From assembly GCA_016350165.1 (NCBI GenBank), contig CP066225.1:5146001-5210000 (forward strand): 64,000 nt of DNA, given 5' to 3'. Position 1 is the first letter of the stretch, and each line of letters opens with the position of its first letter. The stretch is from Planctomycetota bacterium (lineage in GTDB: Bacteria > Planctomycetota > Phycisphaerae > Phycisphaerales > Phycisphaeraceae). The translations under genes and the position numbers were made by a program. Positions 43,428 to 51,376 of this stretch are shown piece after piece. Under the pieces are notes generated by a model. That model was not told where the DNA came from. It was given only the letters and a program-made list of their open reading frames with translations, and did no database searches.

Positions 43428-44162
43428 ATGTTATCTATCTTGGCACAACAAGAATCGACCACGCCGGTCCGAGATCTCTTTGAGTCCGTTATCGGCATGT
43501 TCTCCAGCGGTGCGCCTCTTGCTCAACCTGATGTACTCGTTGAGAACCTCAAGTCGCTTTCAACCGTTTGGGCTGCAGTCTTCATCATTGTCGGATTGCT
43601 CTGCCTTTTCAACGGCTACAAGTTCTACAAAACTACAACCATCATGCTTGCCCTACTCATGGGTCTGTTCGCAGGCTATTGGCTGGGCAAAAAGATCGAA
43701 GCCCCCTTCATTGTTGGCGGTTGCCTCGGTCTTCTCCTCGCTACTGTCGCATACCCGCTCATGAAATACGCTGTCGCCATCTTTGGCGGCCTCGCCGGTG
43801 CCTTCATCGGTGGCAATCTATGGGCCGGCTTCGCACACGCCTTAAACAAAGGCGCCCAAATGAATGTGCCCGTTGATGCTTACTGGGTCGGCGCCCTCAT
43901 CGGCCTCATTGTCTGCGGTATGCTCGCTTTCATCCTCTTCAAACTCTCAGTCGTCCTCTTCACTTCAGTAAGCGGATCGACCATCGCAGTTCTCGGGGTA
44001 CTTGCCTTACTCTTAAGCATCCCCCAACTCACTGATACCGTCTCCGACGGCCTCACCGCCAACCAATTAGTTGTCCCCCTGCTCGTCTTCGTCCCAGCCA
44101 TCATCGGCCTCATCATGCAGGAATTCTGGACCAAAGGCGACGAAGCTCCTTCCGAAGCATAA
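43428..44162 (+). CDS. Membrane protein with glycine-rich helices, likely partner of the previous gene
   Basis: ATG 43428 has AGAAGGAG six bases upstream, an unusually good ribosome-binding site here. The 244 residues have a short N-terminal extracytoplasmic part and seven hydrophobic segments (about 47-65, 70-86, 88-105, 110-130, 148-168, 171-195 and 210-228) with many small residues (YAVAIFGGLAGAFIGGNLW). The layout resembles DUF4203/TMEM198-like proteins. The C-terminus is short and acidic. No catalytic or transport motif is recognisable. It ends in a strong terminator. Confidence 0.65.
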   Translation: MLSILAQQESTTPVRDLFESVIGMFSSGAPLAQPDVLVENLKSLSTVWAAVFIIVGLLCLFNGYKFYKTTTIMLALLMGLFAGYWLGKKIEAPFIVGGCLGLLLATVAYPLMKYAVAIFGGLAGAFIGGNLWAGFAHALNKGAQMNVPVDAYWVGALIGLIVCGMLAFILFKLSVVLFTSVSGSTIAVLGVLALLLSIPQLTDTVSDGLTANQLVVPLLVFVPAIIGLIMQEFWTKGDEAPSEA

Positions 44163-44184
44163 GCTTTCACAAATTTAGCTTTCC

Positions 44185-44216
44185 AAGGCAGCCTCCCCGC
44201 AGGTTGCCTTTTTTTA
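44185..44216 (+). terminator. Rho-independent terminator after the membrane protein pair
   Basis: AAGGCAGCCT (44185-44194) and AGGTTGCCTT (44201-44210) form a 10-bp stem with one G-T pair, then TTTTTTATT. Confidence 0.9.
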
Positions 44217-44258
44217 TTGGTATATTGATACCCACACGATTCACTTGGGAGTATCAAT

Positions 44259-45032
44259 ATGCGAGTTACAACATGGAACGTCAACGGCCTTCGCGCAGCC
44301 ATCCGCAAGGGTTTCGAAGAATATCTCGAACGTATCAACCCTGATGTCCTCATGCTTCAGGAAGTACGCGCCTTACCCGAGCAACTCCCCAAGAAATGGC
44401 AGGAACCTGATGGCTGGCACGTCACATGGCACCCCGCTGAAAAGAAGGGTTACTCAGGCACAGCCATCTGGACACGCAAACCACACACCGTCATCAGTCA
44501 CGGCATACACGATGATGAATCCGATCCCGAAGGCCGAGTCATTCGTGCCTTAGTTGATGGCGTTGAAGTTGTATGTGTCTATCTCCCCTCCGGCTCCAGC
44601 GGTGATCACCGTCAAACTGAAAAAGAAAAATGGATGGACATCTTCATGCCTTGGGCCAAGAAACTCAAAGCCAAACGCAAGCCCGTCATCATCGGAGGCG
44701 ACTTCAACATCTGTCACACCGCTCGCGACATCTACTACGCCAAAGGCAACGAAAAAAACTCAGGCTTCCTCCCACATGAACGTGAGTGGATCGGCAACGT
44801 CATCGACATGGGGTATACCGACTTCGTACGACAACATCACGGCGATATAGATGGCCCTTATACATGGTGGTCAAATCGTGGCAAAGCTCGCGAGCTAAAT
44901 CGTGGCTGGCGTATCGATTACCTGTTAGGTAATCCTGCTGCTTCAAAAGTATGTTCAAATCCAACCATCGATCGCGAGGCCGGCCTTGCATGTTCCGATC
45001 ATGCACCAGTCAGCATCGACATTCAACGATAA
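44259..45032 (+). CDS. xth: Exodeoxyribonuclease III
   Basis: Exonuclease III repairs abasic sites and removes 3' blocks in base-excision repair. The 257 residues show TTWNVNGLRAAI (about 3-14, metal Asn7), LQEVRA (metal Glu34, usually LQETK), YLPSGS, GGDFNICH (about 147-154), WRIDYLLGN (about 222-230) and the C-terminal SDHAPVSIDI with the catalytic Asp-His pair. Length fits the family. ATG 44259 has GGGAG upstream. Single gene after a terminator. Confidence 0.95.
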   Translation: MRVTTWNVNGLRAAIRKGFEEYLERINPDVLMLQEVRALPEQLPKKWQEPDGWHVTWHPAEKKGYSGTAIWTRKPHTVISHGIHDDESDPEGRVIRALVDGVEVVCVYLPSGSSGDHRQTEKEKWMDIFMPWAKKLKAKRKPVIIGGDFNICHTARDIYYAKGNEKNSGFLPHEREWIGNVIDMGYTDFVRQHHGDIDGPYTWWSNRGKARELNRGWRIDYLLGNPAASKVCSNPTIDREAGLACSDHAPVSIDIQR

Positions 45033-45173
45033 GCCGTATAAAACCCCTAAACATTACCCCCTGCCTATTTCCACCATTATCCCTTGTTTTCTTCGCTTTT
45101 GGGTTCACAACCATCAGCGATTCGCTATGTTGTATTGACAGCCACAAACAAGTTTTGCGAAGGTCTCAGCCTA

Positions 45174-45962
45174 ATGAACTCCACATCATCTTTCATCGTC
45201 ACAGCCTTATCCCTCATCCTCTTTATCTCTGGATGTGTTGGCGTACCTGATCAAGATGACCTTCTCGTTAAGCCCGATTTTGCACCAAGCGCAGCCAACC
45301 CAGGCGAAATTAAAACATCTTCAGACAACCTCGCATTTCTTCTCTACAAACCCAAAGATTACGATTACTCAAAAAATGAATTTCCGCTTCTACTCTTCTT
45401 ACACAGTGCCGACCAACGTGGCAACGACATCGAAAAACTTAGAAAAGTTGGCCCACCACTTCAATATGAATCAGGCAAAAAAGAACTCCCCTTCATTCTA
45501 GTCGCACCACACCTCAATAAAAACCAAGCATGGAACCCTCGCAAACTGACCTCTCTCATAGACGAAATTGAAAAAGACTATCGCGTGGATAGACGTAGAA
45601 TCTATGTCACCGGTATGAGCATGGGCGGTTATGGCACATGGATTCTCGCAGGCAAAACACCTGAACGTTTCGCTGCCATCTCACCCATCGCATCTAACGC
45701 ATACGTCGAGCAATCAATGGATGTACGCAAAGTCCCTTCACTCGTTTTCCATGGCCGCCATGATGCATTCATCCCTGTCAACGAAGCGATCGACATGGTC
45801 AAAGCAATTCAAGCACTAGGCGGTAGCTCCCATCTCAAAATCTATGAAGATAGCGATCATGATGCATGGACAAAAACATACGCAGCTGACGGCTTCTACA
45901 CGTGGCTCCTCTCAAACGAATTACCTGAAAATCAGAATCAGCAGCAGCCCCCTACTAATTAA
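45174..45962 (+). CDS. Putative lipoprotein esterase (alpha/beta hydrolase)
   Basis: Start ATG 45174 gives 262 residues with signal and lipobox LFISGC (Cys20). The rest is an alpha/beta hydrolase of the PHB-depolymerase/prolyl-oligopeptidase-like type: PLLLFLHSADQRGND (oxyanion region, about 70-84), the nucleophile elbow TGMSMGGYGTW (about 145-155; Ser), an acid in VFHGRHDAFIPVNEA (about 190-205) and a His in EDSDHDAWTKTY (about 226-237). Substrate may be a short ester or acetylated polysaccharide in the periplasm or on the surface. The start further up (45084) is rejected because it places 30 non-signal residues before the lipobox. Confidence 0.8.
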   Translation: MNSTSSFIVTALSLILFISGCVGVPDQDDLLVKPDFAPSAANPGEIKTSSDNLAFLLYKPKDYDYSKNEFPLLLFLHSADQRGNDIEKLRKVGPPLQYESGKKELPFILVAPHLNKNQAWNPRKLTSLIDEIEKDYRVDRRRIYVTGMSMGGYGTWILAGKTPERFAAISPIASNAYVEQSMDVRKVPSLVFHGRHDAFIPVNEAIDMVKAIQALGGSSHLKIYEDSDHDAWTKTYAADGFYTWLLSNELPENQNQQQPPTN

Positions 45963-46043
45963 CACGCACACCGCAATACCATTCACACCCAATTGCCACC
46001 CACACCATTCCCGCTACAATACGACTAATCAATATCCTTGAGT

Positions 46044-46117
46044 GCTCCCGTAGCTCAATTGGATAGAGCGCGGCTTTCCTAAAGCTGAGGTTAGAGGTTC
46101 GATCCCTCTCGGGAGCA
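46044..46117 (+). tRNA. tRNA-Arg (anticodon CCT)
   Basis: The full cloverleaf is visible: acceptor GCTCCCG/CGGGAGC, D arm TAGCTCAATTGGATAGAGC, anticodon stem CGGCT/AGCTG with loop TTCCTAA (anticodon CCT, reads AGG), T arm AGAGG-TTCGATC-CCTCT, discriminator A. CCA is not encoded. It sits alone between the esterase and the hydrolase genes. Confidence 0.95.
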
Positions 46118-46140
46118 TTAGCTTCAGTTTTGGTAAAACA

Positions 46141-47037
46141 TCACATCATATGGCTTTCAAACCACTCAACCATCACCTCAGGATACTCTGAGAAGTATTT
46201 GTACGCGTCAAAACGATGCGGGGTACCCTCAATCCAAAACATTTTTTTATCTTTAATAGGTATGGATTCGTAAATATCATCGATGTAAGAAACATCTATG
46301 CTTACATCATCGCGAACCTGAACCAACATGGTTGGCATAGACACTGCATTCGCATACCTCCTCATATCGTGATCATCAAGCCTGAATCCTGATTGACTAG
46401 CATAACGTTCCTCAAACTCTGGCAAACGAGATGTATCTGCACCCATGAGACTAAAGCTTTTTTCAACCATACTACGCATATTGAATGGCTGCAGGAGCAT
46501 TTGAGATTTGATATTCTCAAACATTTCTGGACGATTCCTCATGGCAATCATTGCGGAATTGGCTCCCATGCAGATATTCATCATTGATACGTCCATTCCT
46601 TCCGTTCGCTTGTCATTAAACGCGAACTCTATTGAACCAATGACATCTAGCCATTCTTTCAAGCCAAGCCCTATCACACCATCTTTCGGATCAGGACTCG
46701 AGCCATGACCTCGACAGTCATAAGTCAACACATTAAAGCCTGCATCATGTAGTGCCTTGTATCTCGGAATTGCATTAACTTCACCTGCAGGATTCTCATA
46801 TTCCTTGAGATGACCAGCATATCCATACTTGTTTCCTGGCGAAAAGTGATTAGAGATAATGAGCTTATTCGAATCAGTGGGGATATACCAAGCGCTTAAC
46901 TCAAGACCATCACTGGCAACCACTGTCACTTCTTCGTACTCCATACCATGATCTTCTGGTGTCTCTAGTATAGGCGAGTGCGTTGGGCGAGATGTGCCAT
47001 GTAGCAGCACATCCATCGCTTGTTCAGTCTTATTCAT
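46141..47037 (-). CDS. Alpha/beta hydrolase with a cysteine in the nucleophile position
   Basis: Start ATG 47037 has GAGGAG seven bases upstream (298 residues). The fold pattern is clear: YDCRGHGSSPDP (about 108-119), nucleophile elbow MNICMGANS (about 152-160), an acid near VQVRDDVSID (about 245) and a His in EGTPHRFDAY (about 275). The consensus elbow is G-x-S-x-G; here it is N-x-C-x-G, so the nucleophile would be Cys, as in dienelactone hydrolase. No signal peptide. It is divergent from a TetR regulator, so it may be its target. Substrate unknown. Confidence 0.82.
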   Translation of the reverse strand: MNKTEQAMDVLLHGTSRPTHSPILETPEDHGMEYEEVTVVASDGLELSAWYIPTDSNKLIISNHFSPGNKYGYAGHLKEYENPAGEVNAIPRYKALHDAGFNVLTYDCRGHGSSPDPKDGVIGLGLKEWLDVIGSIEFAFNDKRTEGMDVSMMNICMGANSAMIAMRNRPEMFENIKSQMLLQPFNMRSMVEKSFSLMGADTSRLPEFEERYASQSGFRLDDHDMRRYANAVSMPTMLVQVRDDVSIDVSYIDDIYESIPIKDKKMFWIEGTPHRFDAYKYFSEYPEVMVEWFESHMM

Positions 47038-47136
47038 TCTAAAGCTCCTCAAATATTGCGTGATTTCTATTTGTCACAACATCACAAGTGGATGCTGCTC
47101 GAAATATTAGGGGCAGTAAAAATTACAAAGGATTGC

Positions 47137-47162
47137 TTGACATTTTGTACTATATTTGTCAA
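47137..47162. promoter_or_regulatory. Inverted repeat in the divergent promoter region (candidate TetR operator)
   Basis: TTGACA (47137-47142) and TGTCAA (47157-47162) are perfect inverted arms 14 bases apart. Each arm can act as a -35 hexamer, one for each divergent gene. A repressor bound here would shut both. It lies 46 bases before the tetR ATG and 100 bases before the hydrolase ATG. Confidence 0.5.
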
Positions 47163-47208
47163 TAATGATATTATCAAGAAAATTCATTAAAAACTTAGAC
47201 GTGCTCTT

Positions 47209-47748
47209 ATGGAAAAACGATCTGAACAACTCGACCGAGCAATGGAGGCATTTTTTCGACATGGATATAGAAAAGCCTCCATGAAAGACATCGCGGAAGT
47301 TATAGGTATTTCACGCCAAGCACTGTATAACCACTACAGTTCTAAATCTATTTTATTTGCAGAGGCTGTACGGCACGCATACGCAGAATCGGAACGCCGC
47401 GCATGCAAAGCACTAATCAACGAAAACCAGCCATTACAAGAGTGCATTTTTTGCGCTCTCGACACCTGGGTTGGCGTGTACGTTGAGCCTCTACGTTTAT
47501 CACCACATGCAACAGAAATCGACTATGCAGCAAAAAGAGAAATTCCTGATATTGCAGAACAAACACATAAAGCCATTGAAAAAGCATTAAACAAAACCCT
47601 GCGTACTACAAAAGGTCGGAATGCAAACGATATCGCTGTGACATTAATGGCAGCCGCAAAAGGATTACTCAATACAGCAAAAGATCGATCTGAGTTTCGT
47701 AAAAAATTACGAACTGCTGTACGAATAATTTTGTGTGAGCCCAAGTAG
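47209..47748 (+). CDS. TetR family transcriptional regulator
   Basis: The 179 residues start with a TetR N-terminal HTH: AMEAFFRHGYRKASMKDIAEVIGISRQALYNHYSSKSILFAEAV (in pieces, about 11-55). The C-terminal ligand-binding half is variable, as normal. It is divergent from the hydrolase gene, followed after 38 bases by an SDR gene on the same strand. The likely role is ligand-controlled repression of the hydrolase and of itself plus SDR through the inverted repeat upstream. Confidence 0.93.
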   Translation: MEKRSEQLDRAMEAFFRHGYRKASMKDIAEVIGISRQALYNHYSSKSILFAEAVRHAYAESERRACKALINENQPLQECIFCALDTWVGVYVEPLRLSPHATEIDYAAKREIPDIAEQTHKAIEKALNKTLRTTKGRNANDIAVTLMAAAKGLLNTAKDRSEFRKKLRTAVRIILCEPK

Positions 47749-47786
47749 CACGGCGAATCATTCACATTTTGAAGGAGTAAAAGCCA

Positions 47787-48713
47787 ATGACTTTTTCCAT
47801 AGAGGCAATACCGTCACAAAAAGGGAAAATTGCCATTATCACAGGTGCAAATATTGGCCTTGGCTACGAAAACACTTTTAGATTTGTTCAGAAAGACATT
47901 GAAGTCATCATGGCTTGCCGAAGCAAAAAAAGAGCCATGACTGCTATGAATAAATTATTGGCTGAAGTACCAAATGCCAAGTTAGATTTCATGCAACTAG
48001 ATCTATGCGACCTTTCCTCTGTACGCAAATTCGCTCAGAATTTTCGCGGCAAATATTCAAAATTAAACTACCTGATTAATAACGCGGGAATCATGGTCCC
48101 CCCATACTCAAAAACAAATGATGGTTTTGAAAGCCAGATGGCTGCCAATCACTTCGGCCATTTTCTACTAACATCTCTCCTACTAGATCTTGTACCTGAC
48201 ACCACAGAATCTAGAATCGTCTCACTTAGTAGCGTAGCACATAGACAAGGGCCCAAAAAAATCTTTTTCGATGATATAAATTGGAATAAGCGATACTCAA
48301 GCTCACAGGCATACCAGCAAAGTAAACTCGCCTGTCTAATGTTTGCTAATGAACTAGATCGCCGCCTCAAGCATTCCGGGAAAAAAATACTGTCAGTTGC
48401 AGCTCACCCAGGCGCTACTACAGGTACCGATCTTGGGAAGCACGTACCAAAACTACTTTTTAAGCTAATTCAAATCACGATACTCCCATTTATATCTCAA
48501 ACAGTAACTAGTGGCGCTCTGCCACAAATCATGGCTGCGCTGTCACCACAAGCCCAAGGTGGCGATTACTACGGTCCTCAGGGATTTCTTGAAATGAAAG
48601 GACCGCCCGGACTCGCCAAAAAGCTTCCATACTCTGAAGATAACTCCGCTTTAAAGAAGCTTTGGGATATTTCCGTCGAATTAACAGGCGCCGACTTTGG
48701 AGAGCTTGCCTAA
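47787..48713 (+). CDS. Short-chain dehydrogenase/reductase (retinol-dehydrogenase-like)
   Basis: The 308 residues form an NAD(P)-dependent Rossmann enzyme: IITGANIGLG cofactor motif (about 18-27), CRSKKRA, NNAGIM (about 97-102), SLSSVAHRQG with catalytic Ser (about 148) and YQQSK catalytic Tyr/Lys (about 172-176). The long C-terminal part and motif spacing resemble retinol dehydrogenase/WW-domain oxidoreductase types. AAGGAG is present about 12 bases upstream. It shares a transcription unit with the TetR gene. Substrate unknown; a small hydrophobic alcohol or ketone is plausible. Confidence 0.9.
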   Translation: MTFSIEAIPSQKGKIAIITGANIGLGYENTFRFVQKDIEVIMACRSKKRAMTAMNKLLAEVPNAKLDFMQLDLCDLSSVRKFAQNFRGKYSKLNYLINNAGIMVPPYSKTNDGFESQMAANHFGHFLLTSLLLDLVPDTTESRIVSLSSVAHRQGPKKIFFDDINWNKRYSSSQAYQQSKLACLMFANELDRRLKHSGKKILSVAAHPGATTGTDLGKHVPKLLFKLIQITILPFISQTVTSGALPQIMAALSPQAQGGDYYGPQGFLEMKGPPGLAKKLPYSEDNSALKKLWDISVELTGADFGELA

Positions 48714-48967
48714 ACTTAGAATCACATCATATTTGTACGTATATTATCTTCCTCACTCTCAAGAGTTCTGGTTGTCTGCTAATAAATTTAGCTAAAATTT
48801 ATTTCACCCAGAATAATCGATAGAGTCGAAACGGCTTTATGGTAACTGAAACCTAACTCGCCAAGACTCTCACTCCTTACTGCATTTTTTTATACACTTA
48901 TTTCATATATCATTACATCTTGATTCACCGATAATACTTTTCAACCTCATTTTCGTGAGCACTTGAT

Positions 48968-50089
48968 ATGCCTTTTATGCAACTCTACACACTCGCTCAA
49001 GACGCTACCTCCGATACACAACCTTGGTGGCACGTCCTCATCCAAGGCTCCTTCGGCCTCACTGTCCTCTTCATCTTCCTCACCGCTGTCATCGGCGTCA
49101 TCATAAACCAGCGTAAACGCGACAAGTGCCTCAAGCACATGGACGACTACCACGTCACCTACATCGATAATAAGGGAACCGTCACATGGGGCGACCTCGC
49201 AGTTTTCAGCAAAGGCCTCGAAATCAACTACGACGAACAATACTTAACGCGTGATCAATTAATCAAAGCAAGTTCACTCATCTATAGCACCGATCTCACA
49301 AACTGCAACGCTATCTGCCGCGTCACCTCGGCACTCACCAACAAAGAACTTCAACTCCGTAAAAAGCAAATCAAGAAAGCATTCAACCCAAACATCATTC
49401 GCCGCACACTTCGTGGCTTCCGCAACATTCTAAACACACTCAAGGACGCGTTCAGCAAAGCGTTATCCCTCCTGCTCGGCCAACTTTCCAAGGCTTCACC
49501 CAAAGGCGCACTCACATCTCAAAAAGGTGGCATTGATCAGATCGGCCAAATGGTACTCGGCGTAGCAGGTAACTCTTACGAACCACTCTTGGAACGTCAC
49601 ATCGGTCGCCCCGTCATCATGCAAACTAAGTTCAAAACTGGCGACAAAGAAATCATCTCCGAGTTTCCCGGCTTTCTTGCCGACTACACAGACAAATACA
49701 TTTCACTCTTCAACAAATCACACGAACCAATAGACTCGCAAGAGCTCGATATCAACGAAAATATTTCTCTCCCCGGCTGCGACATCGAATTCACAAAAGA
49801 ACGCTTAAAACTCACACCCACCGGCAAAGAAATCATCGTCGTTAACTGGATTCAAACATCCAAACGCGTCATCAGCATGGGCGTCGCCGTCACCCCCACA
49901 GCCACCCTCGAACTCTCTCACGACCAAAGCTCCAGCATTAAACTCAGCATAGAACGCACCCGACGCATCGACATGATATGCCCACGTCAAAACGCCACGA
50001 TATACTATGGTGGCGACCGCATCGTCGCCAAGCAATCCCTTAAAGACGGTATTGCTCCGGAAGTGATCGCCGACAAAATCATCAAATAA
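48968..50089 (+). CDS. Membrane-anchored protein of unknown function
   Basis: The 373-residue protein has one membrane segment near the N-terminus (about 22-46), then a long soluble part. About residues 120-165 are strongly basic (RKKQIKKAFNPNIIRRTLRGFR), which may lie on the membrane. Residues about 195-330 look beta-rich (HIGRPVIMQTKFKTGDKEIISEFPGFLADY, in pieces; EIIVVNWIQTSKRVISMGVAVTPTATLEL, in pieces). No domain is recognised. C-ending codons dominate, as in the following panE-like gene, 20 bases downstream; the two are probably co-transcribed. Confidence 0.65.
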   Translation: MPFMQLYTLAQDATSDTQPWWHVLIQGSFGLTVLFIFLTAVIGVIINQRKRDKCLKHMDDYHVTYIDNKGTVTWGDLAVFSKGLEINYDEQYLTRDQLIKASSLIYSTDLTNCNAICRVTSALTNKELQLRKKQIKKAFNPNIIRRTLRGFRNILNTLKDAFSKALSLLLGQLSKASPKGALTSQKGGIDQIGQMVLGVAGNSYEPLLERHIGRPVIMQTKFKTGDKEIISEFPGFLADYTDKYISLFNKSHEPIDSQELDINENISLPGCDIEFTKERLKLTPTGKEIIVVNWIQTSKRVISMGVAVTPTATLELSHDQSSSIKLSIERTRRIDMICPRQNATIYYGGDRIVAKQSLKDGIAPEVIADKIIK

Positions 50090-50109
50090 CCACACAAACA
50101 CACGTATTT

Positions 50110-51072
50110 ATGAGTGCAAATATGAGTGACAAAAAACAAATCGCAGTCATTGGCTCCGGAGGTGTCGGCGCATACTATGGCTCTCAACTACAACGTCAAG
50201 GCCACGATGTTCACTACCTCTTCAATTCTGACTACGACCACGTCAAAACCCACGGCCTCTCAATCATCTCGCCCCACGGCAACTATTCCTTCGATCAAGT
50301 CAACGCATATAACTCTGTTCACGACATGCCCAAATGCGACATCGTCCTCCTTGCACTCAAAACAACATCTAACCACCTATTAGAAGAACTTCTCCCCCCA
50401 GTCACCAAAGGCAACGGCTTCGTCTTCGCATTACAAAACGGCATAGGCATCGAAGAACAAGTCGCTCAAGTCGTTGGCCCTAACCGTGTAATAGGCGGTC
50501 TCTGTTTCATCTGTTCAGTCAAGCGTGGCCCCGGCGTTATCGAACATCAAGACTACGGCTGGATGTCCATCGGCGACTTCAACCCTGACAACAAACCCTC
50601 AGGCATCACACCTCGCATCAAAATGGTTGCAGACCTTTTCCAAGGCACGCCCATCCCCATCGATCTCATGGAAGACCTCACCCAAGCACGTTGGCAAAAA
50701 CTCATCTTCAACATCCCCTTCAACGGCCTCTCCGTCGTCCTGAGCGCCGACACAAAACAAATGACCTCACACCCCGAAACACGTGATCTCGCGTGGCAAC
50801 TCATGCTCGAAGTCGGCATCGCTGCCAAAGCAGCCGTCGACCGCACCATCACTAAAGAATTCATGCAGGATATCCTCGACAAGACCACCGTCATGCAACC
50901 TTTCTACCCCTCCATGAAGCAGGACCATGATGCCAAACGCCCGCTCGAAGTCGAAGCCATCCACGGCCAAGTCGTCCGCTACGCACAAGCCGCAAACGCA
51001 AAAATTCCTCACATCCAAACCCTCTATCAGCAACTAAAATTCATCGATTACACCACACAATCCACCTTATAA
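50110..51072 (+). CDS. panE: 2-dehydropantoate 2-reductase family protein
   Basis: PanE/ApbA reduces ketopantoate to pantoate with NADPH for pantothenate and CoA. The 320 residues have IAVIGSGGVGAYYGSQL (about 11-27, GxGxxG), ALQNGIGIEE (about 117-126, with the Asn motif), a Lys in QARWQKLIFNIPFNGLS (catalytic Lys and the NxxxNxx substrate block) and the C-terminal EVEAIHGQVVRYAQ typical of the family. Many bacteria have several ApbA paralogues on different substrates, so pantoate synthesis is likely but not proven. ATG 50122 is an alternative start. Confidence 0.87.
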   Translation: MSANMSDKKQIAVIGSGGVGAYYGSQLQRQGHDVHYLFNSDYDHVKTHGLSIISPHGNYSFDQVNAYNSVHDMPKCDIVLLALKTTSNHLLEELLPPVTKGNGFVFALQNGIGIEEQVAQVVGPNRVIGGLCFICSVKRGPGVIEHQDYGWMSIGDFNPDNKPSGITPRIKMVADLFQGTPIPIDLMEDLTQARWQKLIFNIPFNGLSVVLSADTKQMTSHPETRDLAWQLMLEVGIAAKAAVDRTITKEFMQDILDKTTVMQPFYPSMKQDHDAKRPLEVEAIHGQVVRYAQAANAKIPHIQTLYQQLKFIDYTTQSTL

Positions 51073-51122
51073 CCCCAGTGAACCACGATCACACACATTT
51101 TCTCAAAAATCTCACTTAAGAA

Positions 51123-51151
51123 TTGCCACTTTCACCCCACTGTGTCATAAT
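51123..51151 (+). promoter_or_regulatory. Probable sigma-70 promoter of tig
   Basis: TTGCCA (51123-51128) and CATAAT (51146-51151) with a 17-base spacer. Transcription would begin about 51158, at the foot of the leader helix described next. Confidence 0.65.
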
Positions 51152-51157
51152 ATCTCC

Positions 51158-51376
51158 CCTCTATCTGAGGTACCGGCAGGATTTAATATTAGGGATTCCA
51201 GCCAGGCGTGGGTCAGATAGAGTGCCGTCAGGTTCACTGAGCGTCCTGCTCAAAACCAAACGGTGACTGAAAATCCCTCCCCACGTCTCCTATGCTTTCC
51301 CTTTTTATTCCAAAATGCCGTTCGGTAAAGGCAGCCGTACCGTCTGCCCCATGAGCGGGAAGCAAGGCTAAGACTT
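51158..51376 (+). promoter_or_regulatory. Structured 5' leader of trigger factor mRNA
   Basis: CTCTATCTGA (51159-51168) and TCAGATAGAG (51213-51222) form a perfect 10-bp helix enclosing 44 bases. Just downstream GGTT-cact-GAGC-gtcct-GCTC-aa-AACC forms a second nested hairpin (about 51231-51257). The leader is about 220 nt and has no ORF worth calling. No known riboswitch family was recognised. Structure suggests RNA-level control of tig, or a protein-binding site. Confidence 0.4.

Noticed and set aside
46044-48713. Integrated element with a duplicated tRNA 3' end
   Set aside because: I searched the DNA following tRNA-Arg for a second copy of CTCTCGGGAGCA and saw none; there is no integrase gene.
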